A DNA stretch of 64,000 nt from Trametes villosa (lineage: Eukaryota > Basidiomycota > Agaricomycetes > Polyporales > Polyporaceae): assembly GCA_002964805.2 (NCBI GenBank), contig PUDQ02000066.1:372001-436000 (forward strand), read 5' to 3'. Of this stretch, positions 45,501 to 58,400 are shown piece after piece (position 1 is the first letter of the stretch; each line of letters starts with the position of its first letter). Position numbers and translations under genes: made by a program. Below the pieces are notes generated by a model. It had not been told where the DNA came from and did no database searches. It worked only from the letters and a program-made list of their open reading frames with translations.

Positions 45501-47619
45501 TAGAGAAGCGGAGATCTTACCGCCCATCTGCCAATAGCAGCGACCTAGCTTCCACCAGCACCGCGCTTTGTCTTCATCGTGGCCTTCCAGGTTCTCGAGG
45601 GCATCGATGACCTCCCGAAGCCGGTCAGCGGCTTCTTGTAGTCGGCCGCACATAGCGAGACACCACGCCCGCTCCTCCTTCGCACGGCTCGCCTGGTCGA
45701 AGTCCTCTGGATCCAGCTTGACTACTCTGCCGAAGGCCTCCTCCGCCTCGATCCACCTCTTCGCATACTGATGGATGAAACCCTTACCCAGCAGCGCTGG
45801 GACATTGTCAGGGTCCTCTGCGAAGACGTCGTCAAGGATCCGTATCGCGCGGATATGGTTCTTCGGCGGGAAGAGGTGCACGAGCGAGGTCCCCAAGACG
45901 ACGTTGAAGGCTTTCTTGACCCTATCGAGTGTGTGAGACTATGTCAACTGCACGGAGCGTAGAAGACGTACTGTTTGAAGGGTCGGCCCCAGCTCTGCTC
46001 GGCGCGACGAACGAGCTCCAGGCCGCTCTCGGACACTTTGATCGCGTTCTCGTAGTCCGCATCCTGTTCGTAGAGTTGGGCGATGATCCTGTGGGCCAGC
46101 AACGAGTCGCCGAGGTCGGTGAATGCTTCCTACAGAGACTACGGTTAGTATAGGAATTTGACGGGTGAACGGTGAACGTACAATCATAATCTCAACGTAG
46201 TCGACCTCTGGATCAGGTTCGGCGGCAGCCTCGCCTTCTTCGTCGTCCTCATCGTCCAAGGGAATGACCATATATTGGAAGTAAGCGCGCAGGAGTTTTG
46301 CGAGAGGTGATGAGTCGAAGAGCTCGATGAATTGCCTCAACACCCCGAAATCGTAGTCCTCTGACATATGATCAGTAAGGGAGCCGCGATGAAAGCGCGT
46401 GGAACATACCTATACCTTCGGCGTCCTTGCTCTCAATGAACAACGACCACGCTAGCTCATCTGGAATCTTCAACAAAACCATTCCACTGATCAGCTTCTC
46501 TACTTCAACCGCGAGCTGGGATTTGAGTTTCTGCTGCTTGCCACCGGCGGGAAGCGCATATAGGTGGCGCTGCTTCGTTCGGAGTAGTTTGGCTTCTGTT
46601 GCTCGTCGAAGCTCGTCCGACGTGTTCGGATGGTTGATGATCTCATCGTAGAGGCGCGGGAGCTGGCGAACACGTTCAGCGGGACCCAAACCGCGTCGAG
46701 CTGTATGATTACCTGGGAAGAACCTAGCACCTCTAGAGTGACATCTCTGTGGATCTGGTCGAGTGGCGGGGCACCCAGACGCGTCCTACGCTTCGAGATC
46801 TCGCTTTGCGCTGTGTTGTTCTCTTCCTGCTCGAAGATGGAGACAAGCTCTTCCAGAATGGGGAGCGTGTTGTGGACGGCGGCCTGCGTCTCTGCGATGG
46901 TTGTCGACGTAGGGTTTGTCAGGTCTGGGGGAGGCAGGGTCGAGAGGACAGGATATAGCGGTGACTCCGGTAGTAGCAGAGCCAGAGCATCTGCTAGCTG
47001 TGTACGAGAGCTCTTGGCTTCGTCGCGTCGTAGCTCGAGCAGTTTCTGCACAGCTTCAGCGCATTTAGCTGCATCGTTTCTGAAACCCAGTGAGCAGAGC
47101 AAATTCGCGGGGAGGCCAAGATATAACATACGCAGTTGCGTGTAAGTGAGCCAGCTTCTCCAAAGTCTGTGCGCACTTCTCCCACTTCCCGGCGGTCTCG
47201 TATAGTTGCGAGATTCCCTGCGAACGCGTTAGTTCCTGACGTCGTCGATATAATGATTTCCCTCTGATCACCTGCCATGCAAGAACTTGCACAGAGTTCG
47301 ATTCGATTGCTTTGTGGTAGGCCTACAAAGTCATACGGGGTCAATCAATGTTCTGGCAGAGTAGCCTACATAAGCAGTTACTTGCTCGCTCTTCTCGAGA
47401 TCGCCTAGCTTAGAGTACGCGACTCCAAGGAACACGTTGCTATTTCATCCAATTGAGATAGAAGAGAACGCTCGCATGGACCCGAGAGACCACATACGCG
47501 TGATAGTTGTCCGGTTCATACTCCAAGACACCCAGAGCTGCATCCCGCGCCTTCTCGTAGTCTTGCTTGCCTATAGCCTCTCTTGCAGCCTTTAGCTTGC
47601 TTTTGGCAAATGCAGACAT
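42557..47619 (-). CDS. SKI3: Superkiller complex TPR protein SKI3
   Basis: Scaffold of the cytoplasmic Ski complex (Ski2-Ski3-Ski8), which feeds mRNA to the exosome for 3'-5' decay. The start MSAFAKSKLKAAREAIGKQD leads directly into the first tetratricopeptide repeat (YEKARDAALGVLEYEPDNY), and the next exon gives NVFLGVAYSKLGDLEKSEQAY. Repeats of the TPR type continue through many exons to the end, for example ALLGKGFIHQYAKRWIEAEEAF, CWWKLGRCYWQMG, CFQKAFELDPREADAARRLAEGF and MASYFIGEVQRQMGQYEEAIEAF. It ends AWEALAYVRSRGAAA at 42557. The coding length of about 4.4 kb after intron removal fits Ski3/TTC37. Introns are short and numerous. The gene is convergent with the LETM1-domain gene, 219 bases away. 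Confidence 0.9.
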
Positions 47620-48082
47620 AGATTCTCCCCAAGAGTAATATCCACGATAGTCAAAGAGTTGCAGAAGTGAATGAATGCGAGACGGATGTTCCAAGTGAAA
47701 GACAAGGTCAAGCTCGCGCCCATTGGACTTGATTCCTTAGAGTGCATTGGCGCTTAGATCCAGGCTGAAGCTTATCTAATCTAATCTATGACGAAGCCCG
47801 GCGCGCGTTGGTGCCACAACCGCGAATTCCTAACTCAGTTAGTAACTTCCTTGAAGCCCACCTTCGCCTCTAATTATCCGTCGCCCAGAGGGCTACAGGT
47901 TAATGGTGGCCGTAGCTTCGAGAGGGATACATTTACAACTTCGAATAGAGAGAGACCCGCGGTCAGATTTGCGGTGCTCGAAATACTCATACATAGACCG
48001 CCAGGACTGCGTTGAACCAGCATCGTCACCCGAATCTACATCATCGCGGCTAACCGTAACCTAAGCACTCCGTGTCTCGTCA
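47620..48082. other. SKI3 promoter and 3' flank of the MLKL-like gene
   Basis: Spacer between two minus-strand genes; it contains a short ATCTAATCTAATCT run near 47775. No gene was seen. Confidence 0.4.
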
Positions 48083-51000
48083 TCAGCAGACCTCAACTTG
48101 CTCGAAGCCGCCGGCCAAGTTTCTGGCATCCTGAAGTTCACTCAGGGCATATACCTCGTCATCGTTGAGCTCCAGGGTTCCCATGCGCATCCTGTCAGAA
48201 GCCCGTAGTGTCAGTATGGCAACCCGGAAAAAAGGGCCACGCCTACTTCGTTTGTGTGGTAAATGTGAGGTTTCCGAGGACTTGTCTCCAGGTGCATAAT
48301 GGGGCTTTACATCTCCCCTCGATGCGCTCGTACTCTCTTGTTGGATCGAAGACGACGCTCGCCGGAACAGCGGTAGGGTTCTTCTTCAACGACCAAAATC
48401 CGCAGGGAGTCTCGTAGGAGTGGACGGCGTCGCTGTCGTGTTGGAGGACAAAGAACCAGAGCGGCGGGGGTCCCTCCTCGGCCCTGTCTCCTGCCCTCGT
48501 AATAGTAGTCTCCGTGAAGTAAATGTGGTTCACGCCTAGCCGGCGAGCCCCTAGTTAATGGCAGTGATACCACGCAATGCGGAGAAACGGGGGCACCTAT
48601 GGCGATGTCACTATATTCTTCCACAGAGAAATCCGGCACGGAGCGGAGTACTCTTGACGCGGTGTCTCGGGTATCTGCCAGGTACGCGTGTTCCCGGAAG
48701 AGCAGCGTCGCGCCATCGGGCACACAAGAGAACTGATATCTAGAGAGGTGGATTAGTGGGCGAGTGACAAGAGTAGGTGGAGCATGGAGGTTGTGCCCTT
48801 TACCTCATCCACCTGGTCTTGTCCATGGCGAGTTCACAAGGGACGCACATCTCCGCAAGATCGGACTCCAGGACCTCGAGTCGTTTGGCCATCCCGCGCT
48901 TCTTATCGAGGTGTTGTTCGTTGTGACCTCCCCGCCGAACGGGTTTTTGAGACCCGTCTGAACGCGAACCGCGCCAAGGCATTATATCCGGTATGTGCTC
49001 AAATGTCCTCGTGACGGTGATGCCAGAATCCGGTGCAGACAGAACGGACCCCTCCCCGTTCGAGTAGCGGCTGTACCCCAACCACGCCCCACATGGGTAG
49101 AGAGGACTGTCGATTGCAAGTTGCCAGACACGCATCCATGAGTGGCCTACAATGTCAACGTCGACTGCCATGGGCTTCAAGATGAACGAGAGCCAGGCAC
49201 GCATGATGCTCTCTGCGCTTGAGCCGGCGGTAGATCGTGCGTCTGAAAGTCATGTCAGCATAAGCTCTACGCGTGCACTGTATTAGAACGGTATACCCTC
49301 CGCGAGGAGCGACCTCTCCTCTTGCACAGCGGGGATCGCTGTATGCTAGTTTCATTCAAGCTAACGGTCGAAACATGTTTAATAGTAGCGGTACTCACGC
49401 CACGGTAATTCGCTCCTGCAGGGGAGAGGAGATCGCGAGCCCATTTGATGCGACCTCCATGTTGATAGTCAAACACGAGTTCGTCTAATCCAAACGAGTA
49501 TCGCGCGCTGGAGTTCTGTGGATGCGAGGTATTCGCAGTGAGTCACTTGTGTAGCGCATCGGAGGAATTATGTGCAGGTCACTCGTACCCAATAGTGCTG
49601 AGAGGAAAGTAGCTGGTGCAATCCGGTCTGTTCCAAGTAGTCTGTGGCCATCTGTCACTAGCGATCAATGCTTTTCTCCGGGTATTGGCCGCTATAACAT
49701 GGGCACATACGCAAATCTCGGTTGTCTAGGGTGGTGCCAAATTCTATCAGCTTCGTGAACGACTCAGAGAACGTTCTGTGAATGCCTACCATTTGTAGTA
49801 TCACTCTCAACCTGCTAGTTCCGTTGAAGGTGCTGAGATATTCCGCAAACGAACGGTAGTCTAGCAGAGGAAGAAGCGAATACTCAGGTCATGGTCTGAC
49901 GTCGACGTGTTCGATTCGGCGATGTACCTTCCGTCACTAGGTATGAAGTCTCATGCGGAGTGGTAGGGCGAGAATACCCAAGCACAGCCAGGATGTACGG
50001 ATGGCTACGAACTCGCGGTGAGAGGTTTTCCACTCCGGGTAGAGCTAGGATAACCTACCATGTCTGTTTGGCGAATTCAACGGCATCTACGAACCGGCGA
50101 TCGCTACGATCGGGATACGCGGACACTACCACCTGTGTTCCGGACAACTCGCCTGCGCCCTTTACGACCGCACGATAGCGCATGACGCGCCCAGTCTGTT
50201 CCGGAGGGGTTGTCCGAACGAGGGTGTGGTCCTCGTCGGGCTGCATAGCGGGTTTCATCATCTTGTGCGAGTCGACGATGGGCTCGAGGAAGTGTAGGTT
50301 CTCGCGGGCGAAAAGCCGGAACTGTCGGCCTAGCGATTAGCTGACGGTAGGTGAGATGTACCGTCCACACGCTTACGTTTCCTTCGAACGGCGTAGCACC
50401 ATCGACGCGCTGCGCCAGATCTGAAAGGCCGGTACGGATGAAATCCCCGACTCGTGCGGAGTCCTCTATGTGTTGCATGATGCGAACGTTTCCACTTGCC
50501 AGGATACTCATTTGTCGGTCGTGGCTGAGCGCCGCTTGTATCTAAGAACCATTCAAATATCAGATGGTCTGAGCAAGCCTGGAGAGGGTATCGCCATCAT
50601 CTACCATGAAAGTGCGGTATGAGTCTTCGAGCTTCGTGGTCAACTCCCTGACCTCTTTGACGACCTTCTGATGCCTGAGCGCGAAGAGAATACGCCTCTT
50701 CTTTCCGGCTCGCAGGCGACGATCCATTAAGTTCTCGATATCGTGCAGGTTGCTAGCGTTTATCAGATCAGTGTGTGTAGAAGCGCTATGGAAGACGCGG
50801 CTTACTGCAGTAACGCCATGACATGCTCTGTGAGGCCTGTATCGCCGCCATTGCCTTTGAGCTGTTGGTATACGGCTAGGGCAAAGCTGGCGGCACGCTC
50901 TGCGAGAGCTTGGCAGTCATCTCGGCAGTCCTTGATCTCCTGACGCAGATAATCAGTCTACGCGCTCGAATCGATGATTAAACAACGGAGGGGGCGGACT

Positions 51001-51305
51001 TACTTGAACCTTCTGTGCGATACCGAGGGCGCTGTCGAGCGCACTGCTTAGCCCAGGAACGCAGAGACCAGATGTCGCAACCTTCGCTATCTCTAGCGCA
51101 GTGATCAATGACGCAAGGGTTTGCATTCGGAGGCAAACGACGTTCCCCGGAGCCGTATGAGGGGCACGCACAGGAGATGAGATGAGGGGGAGTGGAGGAG
51201 TGATGGCGGTAACAACCTGAAGCTGCGCTGCGTAGAAGTAAGGTGAGCCGATACCAGTGTCGTTACCGTCACGATTTCTCTCAGGCTGTCCAGGAGAGGC
51301 ATCAT
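48083..51305 (-). CDS. MLKL-like four-helix-bundle protein with degenerate kinase-like middle
   Basis: The N-terminal part reads MMPLLDSLREIVTVVTA, LASLITALEIAKVATSGLCV-PGLSSALDSALGIAQKVQ, EIKDCRDDCQALAERAASFALAVY and NLHDIENLMDRRL. This pattern fits the MLKL/HeLo-like helical bundle common in Agaricomycete proteins. After FRLFARENLHFLEPIVDSHK a region resembles a protein kinase N-lobe: RYRAVVKGAG, GTQVVVSAYPD, RFVDAVEFAKQ, then SHPYILAVLGYSRP and DYRSFAEYLSTFNG. I see no HRD or DFG motif, so it looks catalytically dead. The rest is unassigned; the last exon ends NDDEVYALSELQDARNL-AGGFEQVEVC. Two ATGs (51305, 51302) are possible starts. MLKL proteins execute membrane-disrupting cell death; here that role is inference only. 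Many short exons were joined by eye, so the model is approximate. Confidence 0.6.
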
Positions 51306-52407
51306 GGGCTATCGCGGCTGTGAAGAACGATAGTATTAGTACTGCTATGCCCGAATTTCATACTGAGTATGCACGAGGCATGGCTAGTATGACTCAATCG
51401 GATGTCGCTTGAGCTGCGTTCTGGCCTCGATGGCGACGTGCGAGCACGTCGAGGAAATCTTCCATCCCGTGGACTGCTGTCATTCTTGGACGGAGGCTGC
51501 GGGTTTGAATTGGCTAGAAGGACAGGCAAGCCTAGACGGTGCAAACCACCAATCCTGTGATGGTCCGGTGCAGGCGATGCCGGCAGCGTGTTTGAACCAC
51601 GATATTACTTGATATTCCTGTTCTAGTGTGGATGAGAGCCGCTTGATACAGACAGTAGCACAAAGCGCCAGCGTGTTATTCCGTGTGCGGGCCTGTATAC
51701 GTACGTAGTGTCGCAGGAGCAAGCACTCGTCAGTTGAAGTACTTTTGAAGAAGCGCCGGTTGCGCGATGTTGTACTGAACGCCTCGGCAAGTGCCGGATG
51801 GGGATACTTATCATGTACTTCCAGAGGCCAACAACGCTCACCGTAACAAGTTGGACGACATAGTAAGCTTTGAAAATTACAGGTGCAGCTCAGTAAAGCC
51901 GTCGGCTCTCCGTAGCAAACACCGCGGCGCATCAGAACCGTTAGGGTCCGCAAAGTAGTAAACTCAGGTGGCGTTAACTTACCGTTAAGGCTAGCGAGAC
52001 GTTTACTACGCCTTGTTACCTCTCATCACAGCTGTATACAGAGCCCGGTGTAATATTGCGAACAGTCTCAAGGCGTACCATAGAAAGGCTTCTTCCCGTG
52101 ATACGGTATTTACACCGCAAAATTGGTGATGATGATCTCGACGTTTGATGCAACCGCAGGCCTCACATCTTGCCTCTTCCCGCCACCAGCCCGCCACCAA
52201 CTGCTGCTGCTGCCATATTCCGTCTTTCTACTGCACTCTGAATCTTAACCCGCAATACTCTATTAATCCCTGAAGATATCAGCAGGCGCGAAGACTTGAT
52301 TGGAGGCGCCGTACGTGATCGTCGCAGACGCTCTGCTCTTGTCCCTGGTCGCCTCTCCCCCTGCTCCAGCTAGCTCCTCCTGGCACAACGGAGTACCCAC
52401 GGACGTC
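51306..52407. other. Divergent intergenic region upstream of the MLKL-like and DOCK genes
   Basis: 1.1 kb between divergently transcribed genes. Open frames on the minus strand (for example 51480-51953) have no recognisable content. The 150 bases before the DOCK start are rich in C, G and CTG repeats. Confidence 0.4.
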
Positions 52408-55400
52408 ATGGGCGGCACCGCTGGCCCGCGCAAAGGTGTATGGGAGCCCCTTCCACTCATCATCTATGGCTACGCCGTCCACCCTCTGTCTCCGGTGAAC
52501 CGCAGGGATACCAAGCTCTCCAGCCGCACTCATCTCTCGACATACACCGACGCATCCGGCGATGAACATCTGGTGCACAGGGACGTTGTATCGCTAGAGG
52601 TGGGGGACAATGTGTACGCGTTCGAGAAGTATACGCCGCCGAAGGACAAGGACGAAGGCGTGTGGTATCGAGGGTGAGTGCACTCATTCGCGACGCTCTT
52701 CAGCTGTTTGAGCGTGTACAGATACGTCGTATGCACGTCTCGGCGCCCCCAAGTGAACTGGGCACTCTCCTCGGATCCATCAACGTCCAGTGCGAAGCCT
52801 ACGGCTCGCGCCGACGAGCTGCAGCAAGTCTTCATTGGCATCTTCCCTGCATCCCACATCTTCGTGCGCGACGAAGTGTCAGATGCGGAGGGACGGCTCA
52901 CGGAGCTGTTCAATGCGCTCAATAGCGGCGGCGCGGACGGCCGCACGTCGGAGGAGGTGTTCGCGAGCTGGAACAAGTCTATGCGCGAGATGGATCCCCC
53001 GCGAGAGGAGGACGAGGACAACGACGCAGCCACGCGTAAATCCTTCAAGCTGACGCCGCCGCCCGACCAGGCGCCGTCTACGAGAGCCCGTCTACCGGTC
53101 TACCCCGCCAGTATACGCTCAGCGTCGCCCACCGAATCGCAGTTCAACAAGCCCCTTCCCCCCCGTCCCACACTCACTTCCGGCGATGACACCCTCTCGG
53201 GGGCCGCCCAGCCGATCATTGACGAAATAGCGTCCGCTCTGCGCGAATGGCACGCGCTGATGTTCCAGTACCTCGCGCAGCGCGACTACCGCCTCTTTCA
53301 CATCGTGCGCGAGTATATCGAGGTTCTGCACCTCGGCCGAAGACAGCTGCTTTCCCAGACGCTGAGCTCAGAGGAGACGGTCAATCTGCGCCGGGAATGC
53401 GTCGCGCGTCTGGTCTCCGGAAATCTCCTCCAGGGTCTCGACGTGATCGTCCGACACCCGACTTGGGGCGGCCTGGTGAACGTCGACGTCGAGGGTGAGA
53501 TTGACCCGCGCAGCTGGATGAGCGCGGTGCGCATGTACGCTCTCCAGGCCGCGCTCGCACACATGGACGTATCCCCTCCTCCCAACCACCCGTACAAGAT
53601 CCCGCACTATGGCGGCTCTATCGACTACACCGCGGCGCCGACCCCTGTTCCCCTCTCTGCCTCCGTCCACTCTGCATTCCCAGACCTGCCGCGCCCGCGC
53701 GGACACTCCCGCTTGATCGGGTCACTCTCCCCCTCGTCTCCCAGCCCCCAGCGGGCGAAGTTCTATCACGTCTTCTTCGACTTGCGCGCCTTCGTCGCGT
53801 CCCCCTGCGCTCCCGGCGAAACCGCAGAGCTCTACTTCTCCCTCTTCAACAAGGCTGACGGCCGCTTCGTCTCGGAGGACTTCTGTGCGGTCCTGAACCA
53901 CAACGGCGTGCTCGCGCGAGACCCGTCTGCGCGCATCCGCACGCTATTCACGGACCTCGTGCAGGCGGACGCCCAGGACCCGATCTACCTCGTCTGCAAG
54001 ATCGTTCGGAACGGGTCGCTGAAGATGGGCAACAACATGGGCCCGATATCGGAGTTCTCTGGGACGCCGACGATAGGGTCGAGCATGTACGCGAGCTCGA
54101 CGATGTCAACTGAACCACGCAACAGCACCCTGTTCGCGGCACAGCAGTTCCGCAGACCGTTCGGCTGCGCCGTCTTGGAGCTCACGCAGCTAGCAGCCAT
54201 GGCCGCGGAACAAGCCGAGGTGTCGTCGACGCGGGAGCACACGATGCCGATCTACGTACCCACGAACGAGACGACGTTCTCGTGGCTCCACCAGGACATC
54301 CTGAACCACAACGGGAGGGAGTACGAGAAGTCCCCGAGGTCAGTGTTTCACGTGCGCGTTTCAACTGTCGCTCACGGCGTGATAGGGCTGAGATGCTCGC
54401 CGTCTCCATCAAGATCTTCTACGGCGACGCGGAAACCATCGTGCGGGAGAACTCGTCGCTGCTCCAGGACACCCCACTGAGCCTGCGTCTCGGGTTCCCC
54501 GACGTCGTGTTCCCGGGTGACGTCCGCAACGAGCTGTACATCAAGTTGTGGAGCGGGGACTTCTCCGCGTCGCAAAGCACGAACACGCGGCGGAACGTCG
54601 CGAACTTCGCGCGAGGACAAGTCGGCTCGACCGCGGGCAACGTCCAGGTGACGATGGAGGTCAGGGACCAGGATGGACGGACGATCGACCGGGTCATCAC
54701 GCAGTGCAGCGGCGAGCCGGAGGTGTCGCAGTTCCACTCGATGGTGTTCCAGCGGACGACGCAGCCGCAGTTCTGCGAGCTCGTGAAGATCCGGCTTCCT
54801 ATGCAGGGCGCCCAGCAGTGGCATCTGTTCTTCACGTTCCGTCAGCGCAGCGCGCGCGAGCGCAATCGGGGCGTCGACGCGTCGGAACGGCCGTTCGCGT
54901 TTGGGTACCTCCCCCTATTTCCTGACGGGCGGGCGTTCCTCGAGGATGGGAGCCACACGCTGGTGCTGTACCGAGCGGACCGCCTCAACCAGGTCACGTC
55001 GGAGATGTACCTGAGCGCGGCTTCGTGGCTCCCGCCGAACCAGCGATCTGAGCAGGTATACGTCCCCACCGAGCTGCAGAAGGTCGCCCCTCCGCTCCGG
55101 GACAGCTTCGTCGTCCGGTCCTCGCTCTGCTCCACGAAGTTCACCCAGAACTCGGTGCTGCTGAGCCTGCTCAACTGGGAGCAGGTGACGGACAAGGAGC
55201 TGCTGTCAACGATCCTCAGCAAGTTCACGTTCGTCGGCGAGGTCGAGATCGTCAAGTTCCTCCGCGACATCTTCGACTCCCTTTTCTCTATCCTAGTCTC
55301 ATCGAACAACCAGTCCGGCGAGATGGACCACCTCGTGTTCAACGCGCTGGTCACCGTCCTCGGGATCGTCCAGGATCGCCGCTTCAGCAACTTCCAGCCT

Positions 55401-58400
55401 GTCCTAGACGTTTACATTGACCGACACTTCAACTGCGCATCCGCGGCGTCCCACATGATCCACTCGATGAACCGACTCCTACAGGACCCTACCGCGACCG
55501 ACACCGCTTCGGCATTGCGCGCAGCCCTGAAGGTCTGGCATTACATCTTCAAGTTCATCGCCCGATCCCGCGAGCTGCAGAAGGCGAAGGAGCTCGCCGT
55601 CGGCGGAGGCGCGACCGCGGACCACCTGGAGGCGACCTTCAAGCGCGAGCTCCGCGCTCACCTGTCGGAGGTCAACCGGATGATGTCTACCACTTCGCCT
55701 CCATCCATCATTGGCACGCAGACGATCGCGCTGCAGCACTTCACCTCGATCCTGCCGGAGCTGAGCAAGGTGTTCACGATCGCGGAGCTCGTACCCATCG
55801 CGACGACCTTCGCGAACGCGATCGCGTCGACGAAGGGCAAGATCGTCATCTGGAAGCTCATCATGTATCTCCAGATCGTGAAGGGTTTCCTCTTCGACAA
55901 CGCGCAGTCGCGCTCGCTCCTGGTCGAGGCCGTGGTCATCTGGATCAAGCCCCAGTTCGGCCGCTTCGACGAGTACACGCAGACGCAGGTCGGCGACTCG
56001 GAGTCTGTGAAGGACGCGGCGCGCGTCACCTGGCTGGAGAGCATTCGCCTCTCCGTGACCGTCGTGGCTATCATGCTCGACAAGCTGCAGCAGTGTCTGG
56101 TCGACCCCGCTATCGTCACCGACCGCAGCGCGCTCAGGCAGGAACAATACAACATCGAGTACCTGCTGTCTCTGCTCCCCAGGTAAGTTCTCTAATCCCC
56201 GTAGCATGACACATTCTGACGTTGTTCCTAGACTCTTGGACTCGTATCAGGAGTACCAGAACCCTGTTTCCCTGCGAGCGGTGGAACGGAGCCGTTCGTC
56301 GACGCCGATCACTAACAGCTTCCCCGTCACCTTTCCCGAGTCATACCCGTTCTCTCTCGGCACGCAGCTACCGAAAACCAACGGCATGTCGTCCGGGTCC
56401 CTCGATGTCAAGCCCGAGTTCAGCCCCGGGTTGGGCGAGGTAGCCATCGTCGTCCTCGTCATGATCCTCTCCGCGCCCAAGAAACATCTAGTCAATTTCT
56501 TGGAGTCCATCCTGGAGATCGAAGGGCGGGACCGTCTCGCGTCTCTTCTGTCGCAGTTCTTCAACGTCGCGAGCTCTATACTGGACAACGAAGCGTTCCC
56601 GAAGAATTGGTTGAACGTGAACATTCTCGCGCATCGCGTCCTGCTGAAGATGATCGATCCTGTGGCGACAATGTTCGAGCGCGAGTTCATTCCCGACGAA
56701 GCTTCTGGGCGTCCATTCGATACGAAGCTCTGGAGAGACTGCTTCTGCGTCCTCCTCAAGCTGCTCTCCTCTGAGCACCTCGTCATCGAGGAGTTCAGCC
56801 CCCAGGTAAGTTCCGGTGGAGTGAACATCGTGCGTTACTGACCCGCGATATAGAAACGGCGAGCGGTATGGCGACTAGCAGGGGACATCCGGGGTGAAGG
56901 AGCGACCCTTCTGCTTCGCCTGTGGAGTGCATTGGGATGGCCGGACGAAACTGCAACAGCAGAGATAGCTCTAGCGAGGTATTCGGTACGTCATATTTTC
57001 CGCTCCGGCGGGTAAACATCGTACTCACACAACACCCATGACAGAACTACCAAGCGGCGCTCAACCCCCTCGTTGGTCACATCGTCAACCTATGCCTCAG
57101 TCACCACGACCAGCTGCGGGAGAACGCCGTGCAGATCCTGTACTGCATGATCATCTCAGAGTACCACACCTCCGAGACGTTCGAACACATCGAAAACGAG
57201 CTCGTCAGTAAACTGGACGTACTGTTCATGTCCGACAGCAAGGGCGACGACATTTCCCGGACCTTCTTCATCAGCCACCTACGACACCTGTTCGACTCAT
57301 CAGACGTCGACGAGGAACTGCGGAACCGTGTAACCAGCTTCCTCGAGTCCGTCAACGTCTTCCTGCAGTTGCTTCTGAGCGTGCGCGCACTACCGGAGGG
57401 TGAAGAGTTCGCAGACGACCGTGTTATGGCAACGGTGCGCCTCATGTTTTTCAATTATACCTGGTGGTCTGCGTACTGACACCCTGCTGCAGCTGCGTCT
57501 GATGAACTTCATAAGGCGTATTGGTCGGGACGAGATCTACATCAAATACGTGCACCAGCTTGTCAACGTAAGTTCAGCGTCGCTCCGCCACTCCCAGCAA
57601 GCTCACAGCCACCGTATAGATGCACCTACAATCCCAGAACTACGTTGAAGCGGCGCTGACACTCAAGCTGCATGCGGATCTCTACGAGTGGGATCTGAAC
57701 TCCTTCCTGCCGCCCATGGAGGATCTCGGCTTGCCGCAACAGTCGCAGTTCCATCGGAAGGAGACGCTCTGTCTGCTGATTCTCGACTATTTGGGTAAGT
57801 TGCTTCCCTTCCGGGGAAAGAAGAACACTGTTGATCTACAACGTCCACACAGGGAAGGGGAAGGCCTGGGAAACCGCGTATCAGATTTGCAAGGATCTCG
57901 AGAACAAGCACGCTGAAGTCACGTTCAACTAGTAGGTGTAATTTCCTTTCTCGCGAGGACCCACAAGCTGACAGTGTATTTATAGTACTCGTCTTGCGGA
58001 GATACTACGCCACCGCGCTGCGCTGCTCGAGCATATCATCACCGACCAGCGATACTACTCCGACTATTTCCGGGTGGCCTTCTACGGAACGTTCCCCGAC
58101 GCCATTCGGAACAAGCAGTTCATCGTGAGTACATACTGGCTTTTTGCAAATCGGCTAAACACCTTCTCACCTGCTGTGATGCTCAGTATCGTGGCTACGA
58201 GTGGGAGAAGTTCGGCGCGTTCTGCGAACGGATGCTCAACAAACACCCGGGTGCGCAACTGCTCAAGACTATGGGCGACCCTCCTGTGGACATCCGCTTC
58301 GGCAACGACCAGTATATCCAGTGTACCGCTGTTACCCCGGAGCCGCGCCGCGACATACCCATCTTCACGAACCCCGACGTCCCCCCACAAGTGCGGGCCT

